Positions 34,396 to 45,304 of a DNA stretch of 64,000 nt are shown here, piece by piece. The translations under genes were made by a program, and so were the position numbers. Positions within the stretch are counted from its first letter, which is position 1; each line of letters begins with the position of its first letter. The stretch is from Nymphaea colorata (lineage: Eukaryota > Streptophyta > Magnoliopsida > Nymphaeales > Nymphaeaceae), in NCBI RefSeq assembly GCF_008831285.2, contig NC_045139.1:2550704-2614703 (forward strand). Reading direction: 5' to 3'. The notes below the pieces were generated by a model. The model was not told the DNA's origin. It searched no databases and saw nothing but the letters and a program-made list of their open reading frames with translations.

Positions 34396-36310
34396 CTTCA
34401 TCCTTAAATTGGACATATCTAAGGCCTTTGACTCGGTTAGTTGGGAGTTTCTTTCTGACCTCCTCACCTGTCTTACTTTTGGTCCATCGTTCAGAGAGTG
34501 GATCCTTTCGCTTGTCACTGGGGCCCAGCTTGCGGTCACCTTCAATGGAAAGTATGGCGATTTCTTCAGTCTCAGGCGTGGCCTCCATCAGGGTTGTCCG
34601 CTATCGCCCTTGCTTTTCAACTTGGTCGCCGAGAGCTTTTCTGCTCTATTTCAGCACACAACGGGGCCCAGCTTGCGGTCACCTTCAATGGGAAGTGTGG
34701 CGATTTCTTCAGTCTTGGGCGTGGCCTCCATCAGGGTTGTCTGCTATCGCCCTTGCTTTTCAACTTGGTCGCCGAGAGCTTTTCTGCTCTATTTCAGCAC
34801 ACAACGGTCGTTGGCTTCCTCACGCCGCATTCGCTCCCCCACTTACAGACCTTCTCCACCCTTCAGTATGCAGATGACTTTCTCTTGTTCGGCAATGCTT
34901 CCCGCCAACTGATAGTGAGAACTTGGCTCATCTTCTGGGTTTTTGAGCTCATCTCGGGTTTTTCTATCAATTCCGCTAAATGTCACCTTTCCGTAATTCA
35001 CGCGGATCTGGCCACGGTACTTCTCGCTGAAGCGTGCTTTGGGTGTAAGGCTGCTGGCCTGCCCATGAACTATTTGGGGCTTCAGATTAAGTTGTCGCCT
35101 CCTGCATCCTCCTTTTGGGATGGAGTGGAGCACAAGCTTATTGATCGCCTTCAATGTTAGCAGGGAAAACCGTTTTCTCTCCCAAACTGTATTACTCTTG
35201 CTAGACACTGTCTTGCGTTTGTCCCCCTCCATGCTCTGGCCGTCTATCGGCCTCCTGTGACTGTCCTTAGTAGATTTGATGAGATTATTCGTAAGTTTAT
35301 CTAGAATAGGGATCGACCTTCGGATCGCCTTGCGCATTGAGATATGGTTGTCTTTCCGCGTCTTCTTGGGGGTGCTGGGGTTACCAACCTTAGTCGGGCA
35401 TGCGAGTCTTCTCTGTGTTCTTGGTGGTGGCGTCTGGCAACTGAGCATTCTCCCATCACCCAATTCATTTGTTCCAAATTCGACTTGCCTTCCCCTAGTG
35501 TTTGGAACTGTTCCATCTCTCACCCCTCTCTCTCTCACTTTTGGAAATACATGCTTTCTGTCCTTCCTCTTTTCCTCCGCCTTGCTGACCTCTCTTCGCC
35601 CACATCCCCTTCCTGGCCTCTCTCACCTACCTGCGAGTTCACTTTCTCTTCTTGCTACCTGGCCTCCTTTGGTCCATCTGTAGCGTCACTCCCACCCCGA
35701 TCCTTTTGGTCCCCTAACCCCTCTCCTCGTGCCATTGCTTTCGTCTGGCTTCTTCTTGCTGGCCACATCAACACTTTCGACCACTTACAGCTCCTTGGCA
35801 TCAGTTTAGCTAACCAGTGTCCCCTCTGTCTTGTCGCGGCTGAGTCTCGGGTCCACCTTTTTACCTCTTGCTCTTTCTTCTTTAGTGTTCTACCTTTTAC
35901 TTGGTCTTCCCTAGTTAGTAGTCTTCCAAACCCGCCATCCATTCGTCTTCTGTTTCTCTTTTGTCCTTCCTCCCACCTGTCTGCTTCCTAGGGTCGTGTT
36001 TGGAGGTCGTGACTCATTTCAACTTGGTGGCGCATTTGGGAGGAGCGCAACAACAAGGTCTTCAGGAACACCTTCTCTTCGTCAGATGGTGTGGCTCGTC
36101 TTGTGCAGGAGGATGTCCAGTTTGCCATTAGGTTAAGGCGCCGTGGTCTGTCTGCGGCTGGGTGACGGTGCTGCTTCTTCCTTCCTCTCTATTCATACAT
36201 TTCTTCTCGCTATGTATTGTATTGTATATTTCGTCTTTTTGCTTTTTTTTTTTGCGGATTGCTTTTGTATCTAGGGGACGTCTTGTCCCCAAATTTTGTT
36301 ATGTATTTCT
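34396..36310 (+). mobile_element. 5'-truncated LINE (non-LTR retrotransposon) in intron 1 of TNL-C
   Basis: Plus-strand fragments of ORF2 reverse transcriptase: KLDISKAFDSVSWEFL, GLHQGCPLSPLLFNL and the catalytic LQYADDFLLF (Tyr-Ala-Asp-Asp), then SINSAKCHLS. At 35.73-35.95 kb a zf-RVT-like region reads FVWLLLAGHINTFDHL and QCPLC, followed by WEERNNKVFR near 36.04 kb. The frame is broken many times, and the element starts within the RT palm, so the endonuclease is absent. It is inserted antisense to TNL-C. The 3' end merges into simple repeats. Target-site duplications were not resolved. Confidence 0.9.
34520..34805 (+). repeat. 143-bp tandem duplication within the LINE reverse transcriptase
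   Basis: Copies at 34520-34662 and 34663-34805 differ by only a few bases. Each spans the segment coding AQLAVTFNGK through GCPLSPLLFNL to FSALFQHT. As 143 is not a multiple of three, it frameshifts the RT. The near-identity suggests a recent event. Confidence 0.95.
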
Positions 36311-36320
36311 CATTTTATTG

Positions 36321-36479
<159 letters not shown>

Positions 36480-36787
36480 CTTGTTTAGCCAAACCAGCTG
36501 AAGTCCTTAGAAGAATAGTGGTTTAAGCTATTAGGTGTGCTTTGTCCCATATAAGATTTGAAAGAAATCTATGTAAAGAGAAGGTTTGAGTTTTTCATTT
36601 GCTAATTTAAAGTGCTCCATAAAGAGAGGAGAGAGTAGGAACTAAGATATTACCCATTGATGGTCTGAGATCTTCGCTGCTTCTCTCAAAGCACCACTCC
36701 ATTTGCTCGCCTCCTCCTTGTCTATCTTCTTATTTTTGTGGTGCCTTCTAAACGCAGGTGCAAAAGGGCCAGTTTGACGGCATACGT

Positions 36788-36855
36788 CTCCTGGCTCCAC
36801 ATCAAAGAACACCGGTATGATCTCCTGGCTCCACATCAAAGAACACCGGTATGAT
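36788..36855 (-). repeat. 34-bp tandem duplication in the TIR exon of TNL-C
   Basis: Identical copies at 36788-36821 and 36822-36855 cover the codons for IIPVFFDVEPGD. The length shifts the frame by one base and truncates the TIR after DVEPGDHTGVL. The reading frame of the following conserved part (CRQTGPFAPAFRRHH) is displaced. Confidence 0.97.
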
Positions 36856-37490
36856 GAGCCTTTTGCAGTCTACAATCTTGGTTATTTCCATTAAACACCA
36901 CCTTAAATCAGCATAGCTTTTGGAGAAGATGGGAACAAAGATTTTGGATCTTTCTATGTTTCCGAGTACATCCTCCACCTTCTTCCCCCTTTTCAACTCC
37001 TCATTGTCGATGAAAGTGGTGATGCCTTGGTTTTGCAATGCTTCATAGAGAAGGCCGGTGAAGCTTTTGCGAGTGTCTGATCCCTTAAAGCTCAAAAACA
37101 CGTCATACTGGAAGCCATCTTCCCTCACCGATGGTGGGGATGATGACGGAGACCGTGTAAAAGACTCTGCTTTACCTTCTTCAGAATTAATTGGCCTCCC
37201 TGTTTTTCCTCTAGACCTTCTTGATAGACGAGACCAGAGGAAGAAGGTGGTTACAGTGGCGATCATACCATACAGATTCCTCAAAGATAGAGGTCTCTCT
37301 GTCTCTCTCAATGCCAAAGCTGCTTTCACAATGTTCTCCTCTCGCTGGCGGTCGTTTAGCTAATGAATACAGAGAAGGCAGCAGGGATATGGATGACAGG
37401 ATGAGGTTGGGTTGTGAATTTTCTTGTATCTGTATGTGGGTGAAGAAGGCAGGAGAGGTGGAGCTGCTCTATCTAAGTGCTTCAAGCATA

Positions 37491-37498
37491 TATTTATA
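37491..37498 (-). promoter_or_regulatory. TATA box of TNL-C
   Basis: Minus-strand TATAAATA about 225 bp upstream of the ATG at 37266, with a pyrimidine-rich leader similar to that of TNL-B. Confidence 0.55.
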
Positions 37499-37540
37499 AG
37501 AAGCCAAGCTCTTTCTGCCTTAATGAGGCAATGGAGGATT

Positions 37541-37625
37541 GAGATTTCCTGGAAGGAAGACGCGAAGGTGCCTTCCTCATGAGGTCGCTGATTCTCTTTC
37601 AGTTTGAGCGTCTTTAGTGAAATGT
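37541..37625 (-). promoter_or_regulatory. Upstream box shared by TNL promoters and relics
   Basis: The minus strand contains GAAAGAGAATCAGCG (37600-37586), identical to 51134-51148 (+). Adjacent 'ggaaggaagacgcgaagg' is repeated as 'ggaaggaagaggcgaag' near 57.66 kb and 'ggaaggaggcgcgacc' near 55.46 kb. It lies 50-130 bp upstream of the TATA box. Conservation between duplicated flanks is seen; a regulatory role is inferred. Confidence 0.45.
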
Positions 37626-38049
37626 TCTTCAGAATTTTTGAGAGATATTTCATTTGAATCCAAAAGTGCTGTGCAAGGAAACCACTCAGAAATTTCTCGT
37701 AAGTTCACCTCACTGTCTTCTATGGGTTTTTTCTACAACCAACTCCCACTTAATTATTAAATTGGAATTCGATCCTGTTTTATTTAAGCTTCTCGTGGGT
37801 TCATTTCACCAAGGTCATGCTTCATGCAATTATTCCATTCTACCATACTTATCATACTTAAAAAAGTAACTTTTTGTAGACTTTTCTTTTACTCTTACAT
37901 TAATGACGAACCCATGCAGTTTTGCTTAAGCTTTATTTGGACTTTTTGGATTTCAGTCAAGATTTCTTTTTCCATAGGAAACCAATCCTAATTAGTTATC
38001 AATATGTTTCCAAAAGCAAAATGATGAGACCAAAGGTGCCGTAGGATTG
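37626..38049. other. Duplicated upstream flank of TNL-C
   Basis: Shares words with 57.79-58.10 kb: 'aaaagtgctgt', 'aggaaacca', 'tttttgtagact'. No gene. Confidence 0.5.
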
Positions 38050-41000
38050 GATACTCTCTCCCGAAATTTGAAGATTTGCGATTGTCCTGTTAATTATTTA
38101 TGCACACAGACGCACATTAATTTTTTACATAATGTATTTGCTTCTACAAAAGTTGTAAAAAGCTGCTTAATTTTTTGATAAATAACAAGATCATTACTCA
38201 ACTTCTAAAGGGGTCAACCAATAGGTGCTGATTTTTTTTAGAGAAAATTTTAAGGACAGCCATTTGAATCTCAAGTGGAGAAACACTTAGTTCACAAAAC
38301 TTCCTCATTTGATCAAAATTATTGCCTTGCGTGCTTGTTTTTGAGATAATTTGTATAAGGAGGCAGAAGAAATATGCATGAGGTTAGATTGTCAATGTTT
38401 TTGTTTTTTTTTTGGTAATGTGTGTACGGAGATAAATGCACATTTTATAATGGTTTTTAGTGACACAACATTAAAATTACTTTTCCTTTAGAGGCTACTT
38501 TTTATGTACTCCCACTTATCACATTGTCAAATATATATTCCATCGTGTTTTATTTAAGCATTTAACGTTAATTTTTGAAATTAAATTTCTTAGGAAAAAA
38601 TGATCTTTTATTCTTTTTAAGCATTTCACATCTGTTACTTTTTGAAACTAAATATATTAAGAATATTTTTCTTTTTGGAGAAAAGTGAACTTGATAACTT
38701 ATAATTAATAAATAACCAGTAATGCACCTAAATTTTCAATATCGTGAAAATTAAATGCCCAGCTGTTTTCTATTATTAAAAAATCCAAGGCTTGTCAGGC
38801 AAAGATGCATGGTCTTTCCAATATATGAAGGAAAGAACTGGAATGATCAGCTGGGCATGTAGCATTTTGTCAATGAGAAAAATAAAGTTTCTTTTAATAT
38901 CGCAACTACAAAGGTAGATTGTAAAAAAGAGAAAAAAGAATTTGAATTATTTGTCAGTATATGATTAGGTGCTGATTTTTTTAGAGAAATTTTTAAGGAC
39001 AGCCATTTGAATCTCAAGTGGAGAAACACTCCGTTCACAAAATTTCCTCATTTGATCAAAATTATTGCCTTGTGTGCTTGTTTTTGAGATAATTTGTACA
39101 AGGAGGCAGAAGAAATATGCATGAGCTTAGATTGTGATTTTTTTTTTTTTTGTAATGTGTGTACGTAGGTAAATGCACATTTTATAATGGTTTTTAGTGA
39201 GACAACATTAAAAAAAAAAATATCCAATCACAAAGTTATCGTACTGTCTAGCTACGGTTTTCAATTCTTTTATATTGATCAACCGGTGCTGCCCAAAGTA
39301 TTGCCTCCAAGTAATTGACATATATAATGCTTCATCTTTCTAGCATGTTCTAAAGTACTACTTTTTCTTTAGTGGCTACTTTTTAGGTACTCCCACGTTA
39401 TCACATTGTCAAATATATATTCCGTCGTCTTTTATTTAAGCATTTAACGTTACTTAAACTTCTTAGGAAAAAATGCTCTTTTATTCTTTTAAGCATTTCA
39501 CATGTTAATTTTTGAAACTAAATATATTAAGAATATTTTTCTTTTTGGAGAAAAGCGAACTTAAGAACTTACAGTTTTCAATACTGTTAGGAAAATTATA
39601 TGCCCAGCTGTTTTCTCTTATTAAAAAATCCAAGGCTTGTCAGGCAGAACAAGTACAACAGGTGGCAAGATGCATAGTTTTCCAATATATGAAGGAAAAC
39701 ACTAGAATGATCAGCTGGGCGTGTAGCATTTCTTCAAAGAGAAAAATAAAAAGTTTCTTTTAATATAGCAACTACAAAGGTAGATTGTAAAAAAGAGAAA
39801 AAAAGATTAAATTATTTGTCACGATATGATTAGGTGAGATTTCGCCCCTTTACCTACTTATCTAAAATGTCATAAATTCAACCGGAAGCCTTTTCCTTGT
39901 TCTTTCTAATTTTCTTTTTGTTGTTCCTTTCTTTTAATTTATACGTTGGCATTTTGTTTTTGAAAATGGCGGAGTTCGTTTCCAATACTAAAATGTTTAG
40001 CGTTAGCGAAAAACAAATGATACCGAATTCTAAGAATGAGTTTTTTTGGTATTGATTCAGATGCGCAGTTATATGTATTCATTTATAAAACTCATCTCCT
40101 GCATGTTGTAGGATGAGCAAAACGTTGAGTCCTTAGCGAAAAGCTGCGTTAGGGTTGGACACTCTCTCTGGAAATTTGAAGGTTTTCTATTGTCCTGTTA
40201 ATTATACATGCACACAGACGCATATTAATTTTTTATATAATGTATTACTTCACAAAAATTATAAAATGCTGCTTAGTTTTTTGAGAATAACAAGATCATT
40301 ACTCAATTTCTAATGGGGCCAACGAATAGGTGCCGAATTTTTGAGAGAAAATTTTTGGGACAACCATTTGATTCTAAAGTGGAGGAGTAATACTTGGTTC
40401 ACAGAACTTTCTCATTTGATCAAAATTATTGCCTCGCGTGTTTCTTTTTAGACAATTTTATAAGGAAGCAGAACAGATATGCATGAGGTTGGATTGTGAA
40501 TTTTTTTTTGCAATATATGTACGTAAAATATCTAGGAAAAATATACTGTTTTGTTTAACAAATAGGGATGTCAATGAATAAGATATATTCTTAACCAAAT
40601 CCCCTTTTTCATATATTCATAGATTTTGACTCAAATACAAATGAAGAAAAATCATGTCCAAATGAAAATCAGAAATCCGATAAATCTGATTTTTACATTC
40701 ATGCCAAATTCGAATCTGAATTTTAAACCATATCAAGTAAATTTTCAAAAGGTAAGGACATTGAATTAATGATATTTGTTTAAAACTAAATCCCGTCCGA
40801 AGTTGAATCCTTGTTTGATTGGATATTTATATACATCTGAATCTGAAACTGATCAGATTTGTAAATCTGAATCCAATCCAATTTTTTAATTCAGATCTTA
40901 ATTTTTTTTATATCAGACCTTTTGAAAGGGTTCCGTTGGATACCCGATTTAAATCGGACATACTGTCATTATACGTACCAAGAACTTTGGTACTTCTAGT

Positions 41001-41750
41001 ATTTACAAGAAACCAAACTTTTTTGCATTACTTGAATGGAAGGACGGAAGAGGTGATGTTTGAAAAGAGCCTGCAGCCTTTGAACGGCTTTCTTTTTTTT
41101 CATTTTTGTGCTCATATAAAACAGCTACGACACTTGGCTACGGTTTTTACTATATATGCACAGTTTGTAATGGTTTTTAGTGACACAAAATAAAAAAAAG
41201 TCATCCAAATACAAGTAATTGATATTGATAATGCTTTATCGTTGTAGGCTTGTAGCATGTTCAAAAGTACTACTATTTGTTTAGAGGCTACTTTTAAGTA
41301 CTTCCACGTTATCACATCGTCAAATATTCCATCCTATTTTATTTAAGCATTTAACGTTAATTTTTGAAATTAAATTTATTAAGAACAATGTTCTACTACT
41401 TTATCTAAGGGTTTCACTTATGTTAATTTTTTATACTAAATATATTAGAAAAATTTGTCTTTGTTTTCGAGAAAAGCGAACCTAATAACTTATAATTGAT
41501 CAATAAGAAACAATGCACCTAAAGTTTCAATATTGTTAGGAAAATTAAATACCCAACTCTATTTTCTTATTAAAAAATCCAAGGCTTCTAAAGCAGAAAA
41601 AGTACAATAGGTGGTAACATGTACACTTTTGCCGATACATGAACGAAACGAGTGGAATGATCAGTCACGTAGATGACAAAAATTTCTTTTAATATCGCAA
41701 CTACAAAGGTATATACCGACGTAGATTGTAAAAAACGTTCTTCTTTCCCA
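38050..41750. repeat. Three-copy noncoding repeat array
   Basis: Blocks at about 38.05-38.94, 38.97-39.83 and 40.15-41.75 kb share, in the same order, 'gacagccatttgaatctca'-like, 'catttgatcaaaattattgc', 'aagcatttaacgtta', 'ccaaggcttgtcaggc' and 'gcaactacaaaggta' words. The third block is longer (insertion at 40.56-40.93 kb) and more diverged, and it abuts the 3' end of TNL-D. Parts recur at 58.29-58.52 kb. No coding sequence seen. Confidence 0.85.
40560..40930. repeat. Degenerate dispersed repeat within the array
   Basis: Begins near 'agggatgtcaatgaa' and carries many 'aatctgaatcc'-like words, related to 30.6-30.99 kb. It interrupts the third array block. Confidence 0.45.
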
Positions 41751-41852
41751 AACGCAAGCCAACTCATGGGCTCAAGTGAACATATAAGAAGCATTCAGGA
41801 CTTAGCTTTTCGAGTCTACAGGCCTTATGCCATGTAGGTTTGCTCTTAGTGA

Positions 41853-44604
41853 CTAACCAAAATTCACCAGAACGATTGGATGTTCAGAATCAGAAAGAAA
41901 ATAGTTGTATGAGTTGCTGATGTCACCACCGATTAAGACACTGCCATTGATGGAAGCAAGCATAATCATCATCCCCCGAGCCTGTCCTGCAAATCTTCCT
42001 TGTCTTACCATCGTCATCAGCTCGCTATTCCAATCGAAAGTAGCCTCAGGGCGTCTATATCCTCTTTCAATCAAAGTTGTGAAGGTAAATTGGGCATCAG
42101 CTGTCATGACATCTATTTGGAGGACCCTGCCCAGGAGCCCCGCGCCTTTATCCAGTTTCAAGCCACTGTTGTCCTCGCCGCTTTTAATTCTCTCATCTAG
42201 TCCCGAGCTAATATCTTCGCTGCTTTCAAGGCTGAGGATGCCCATATCTTCGCCACTTTCATAGGTGAGAACGCTCTCATCTTCATTACTTTCAAAGCAT
42301 GCATCTACTTCCGCTCCAACGCTGTCCAGGTCACTATCTTGTCCACTTAAGGTTTCTATGTCAACGCTATCTCTGTCACTTGCATTCCCTTCATTTGACT
42401 CCTGTTGCGAGCCAAGAACATTCCCTTCATTTTATTCGTGTTGCGAGCCAAGAACATACGGGTTTCTGTCTCCCTCACCAATGCTATCTTTGCCACTTGC
42501 AATACCTTCTAGTAGCTTTTTGTCTTCGTCACTTTCGATGCTTTTATCTAGTTCGAAGCCCTTGTTGTCTATGCTGCTTTCATCTACAATCAGATATAAA
42601 TACAAGGAGGCCCACCTAAATTGATTGGGAAAAGGAAAAGAGACACCTTGTGAATATGACGGCTCGACGTAGATCAAGGTCCCAGCGATGGAGAATTCAC
42701 TTAGACGTCCAATGTTTGCCCCCTGAAAAATAGAACGAGTAGGTACCATAGTGAGCCAACTAGTCAAATTTTCTGCATGACTATAATCTCTAGTTAGCTA
42801 AAGTTGAAGAGAAAAGAACTCTATTTACATTCAGTAAAGAGATAGCATATTTTTTTCCTTGAAAGAAGTTGTTTACCTGAAGTCTTTCTTGGAATGAGTC
42901 ATGAAGGCTTCTACATCCTCCGAGCACTAATTTTACCAATCGTTTCAACTTCTCGATGCCAGGAACGTCCACAAGTTTTCTGCAGTTTTCTAGATCCAAT
43001 TTCTGCAGCCCCCCTGCATTTGAGACATCTGCTATCATTTCCAGTTGATGACAGTCTTGTGCATAGAGCTTGGTGAGGGAAGGAGGGAATTGAGGGAAAG
43101 AGTAGTGTTGTCTCTCTGAAGATTTTTCATCACCACTTGATGACACAACATGGCTCTTCAACAACATCAATGATCCAACAGTTGCAGAAGCCGGCAAGAA
43201 TTTGAGCCTTTTGCAACGAATAACTGATAGGACCTTTAGCTTCTGTAGTGAGACAATGGAGTCTGGCAACTCTTCAATGGCTGTCAAACTCAGATTAAGC
43301 CGCCACAAGCTCTTCATGTTGCCAAGAAAGGTGGGCAAAGATGCAAGACATTTACAGCCGCCAGCGTCTAGTACTTCAAGATTGAACAATGAACATACGC
43401 AATCATGTATTTCTTTCAATGAGTGACAACCCTTTAGAATTAACGACTTCAGTTGCTTCATTTGCCCCATGGATCCGGGCAAACCCCTTAGTGATTTACA
43501 TTTTTTCAAAGACAAGTGTGTCAACCTCTTGAGATGCCCAATTGATGGATGAAGTTCACTCAACTTAACACATTTTTCGAAATCCAAAGTCTTTAAATGT
43601 GGTATGCTTGAAAAATCTGGACACATCGTGAGATTCTTACAGTTACAAAAATTTAGGACTTTCAATTTGTCAAGCGTCAATGACTTTAAAACTCCCAATT
43701 GTGACGGCAAAGCTGCAATGTTGTAGCAATTGGTAAGGTCAAGCTCTTTGAGAGAAGTCAATTGCCAAACTTCTTCAGGTAGTTCCTTTAGTGATTCACA
43801 GCCCCTCAGTTGCAAGTTAGTCAACCCCTTGAGACGCCCAATAAATGGATGAAGTTCAACCATTTGCTTGCAGCCATTAAATTGCAATTTCTTTAAATGT
43901 GGCATACTCATCAAATCTGGACAAAGCCTGAGGTTCTTACAATACCTAAGTTTTAGCACTTCCAAATTTTCAAGCGAGTTCTCCTTCAATGACTTAGAAT
44001 CCCCTTGTTGTGATGGCAAACTTATAATTTGAGAGCAATGAGTGAGGTCAAGCTTTTTTAGTGATGACAATCGACAAACTTCTTGAGGCAATTCCCTTAG
44101 TGATTTGCGGTGCTTCAAAGACAAGTAAGTCAGACTCTTCAGATGTCCAATAGATGAATGAAGTTCACTCATCTTCTCACAATATCCACAGTCCAATGTC
44201 TCTAGACTTGGCATGCTCGTAAAATCTGGACACATGGTGAGCTTGGAACAATCATTGAGATATAAGACTTTCAATTTCTCAAGCAAGGGCTGCTCCACTG
44301 CCCTTGAATCCCCCAATTTCTTTGGCAAAGTTGTAAGTTGGTAGCACCCACTGAGGTTAAGAATTTCGAGTGAGGTCAACTGACAAAATTCATCAGGCAG
44401 TTTCTTAAGTGCTGTATGACTCAAAGACAAGTTAATCAAGCTCTTGAGATGCCCCATAGTTGGATGAAGTTCAGTCATCTTATGACAACCCCCAAAGTTC
44501 AATATTTGAAGATGTGGCATGCTCGTAAAATTTGGACAAATGGTGAAATTGTGGCAATTATGGAGACTTAAAAATTCCAATTTCTCTAGCAAGAGAGGAG
44601 AGAC
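41853..44604 (-). pseudogene. TNL-D: 5'-truncated TNL (LRR and post-LRR exons)
   Basis: Exons: complement 44604-42877 (LRR, 576 codons; acceptor GCACAG|GTC) and 42722-41853 (post-LRR), joined in phase 0. The LRR exon holds four copies of the module starting CPxFxSMPxL, the longest LRR of the cluster. The last exon starts GANIGRLSEFSI, then an acidic Ser/Asp/Glu-rich stretch, then QIDVMTADAQFTFTTLIERG, SELMTMVRQGRF, ASINGSVLIGGDI and HPIVLVNFG. A single in-frame TAA at 42434-42432 sits in the acidic stretch (GSQHE*NEG, where the neighbouring copy reads GSQQESNEG). Upstream TIR, NBS and linker exons are missing; transposon-like DNA and a copia element follow instead. An open frame extends from the LRR into that repeat to 44754, but no promoter is evident. 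Confidence 0.88.
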
Positions 44605-44930
44605 CTGTGCAATGAGAGAGGAGAGGTTCTGTCGAGTGCGAGAGAGGAGGACACACAATGAGAGAGGGGAAGATAGGCGTCGAGAGGAAAAGAGGGGAAA
44701 ATTGAGAGCCCTAATGGCTCTCAATGTTGTCTCCGCGAAAAAGTCCAATCTCACAGGTCAGATTTTTTCACGTGTGAAATTTCACCCGATCGCATCTCAT
44801 TTTTCGGGTAAAATTTCATGCTGTTTGATAGGTTGTGAAGTGAACTGGTGAAAGTTTACCTGCCGTACATATTTCAACCCATGCCCAGGATTTTTTCTCT
44901 GCATCAAACGGCTATAGGAAAAGTCTACAA
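44587..44930. repeat. Fragment of a transposon-like repeat fused to the LRR exon of TNL-D
   Basis: Contains 'gagagccctaatggctctca', 'atgttgtctccgc', 'tttcacccgatc' and 'tgcatcaaacgg', in the same order as at 57.1-57.56 kb. It represents the right end of that element; the left end is absent. 44931-45034 holds nothing else recognised. Confidence 0.75.
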
Positions 44931-45039
44931 AAAGTTATCTTTTAAGTATCGTAGAAAGGAATAATGGCATCAAGTACGCATGACCTTGGTGAATGAACCC
45001 ATGAAAATCTTCTCGGCGCTTAACATTATTGACTAAATT

Positions 45040-45302
45040 TGTGAAGAAGAACGTGATGAAACGAGAGAAGGAAAAAAAAAGATGAGTGAGCCAACTTGAT
45101 GTATTATTTCACATATGGTTAGGTATTTATACAACTTTACAGGCATATATAGATCCCACAAATTTTGGGATTGAGAGATCACAATCTTAGGAAAGAATAT
45201 AATTTCTTTCATGAAATTTCACTTTCTGATTTTCCTCTTTGATGTATAGGAAAGATTTTTCTTGATTCCTGAAAATCAGCAAACTGATTTTCCTCTCCAA
45301 TA
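45040..45302 (-). repeat. 3' LTR of the copia element (263 bp)
   Basis: Differs from the other LTR by about 27 bp of extra sequence in two places and several substitutions. On the sense strand it starts TATTGG, not the canonical TG, and ends CACA. Confidence 0.93.
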
Positions 45303-45304
45303 CT

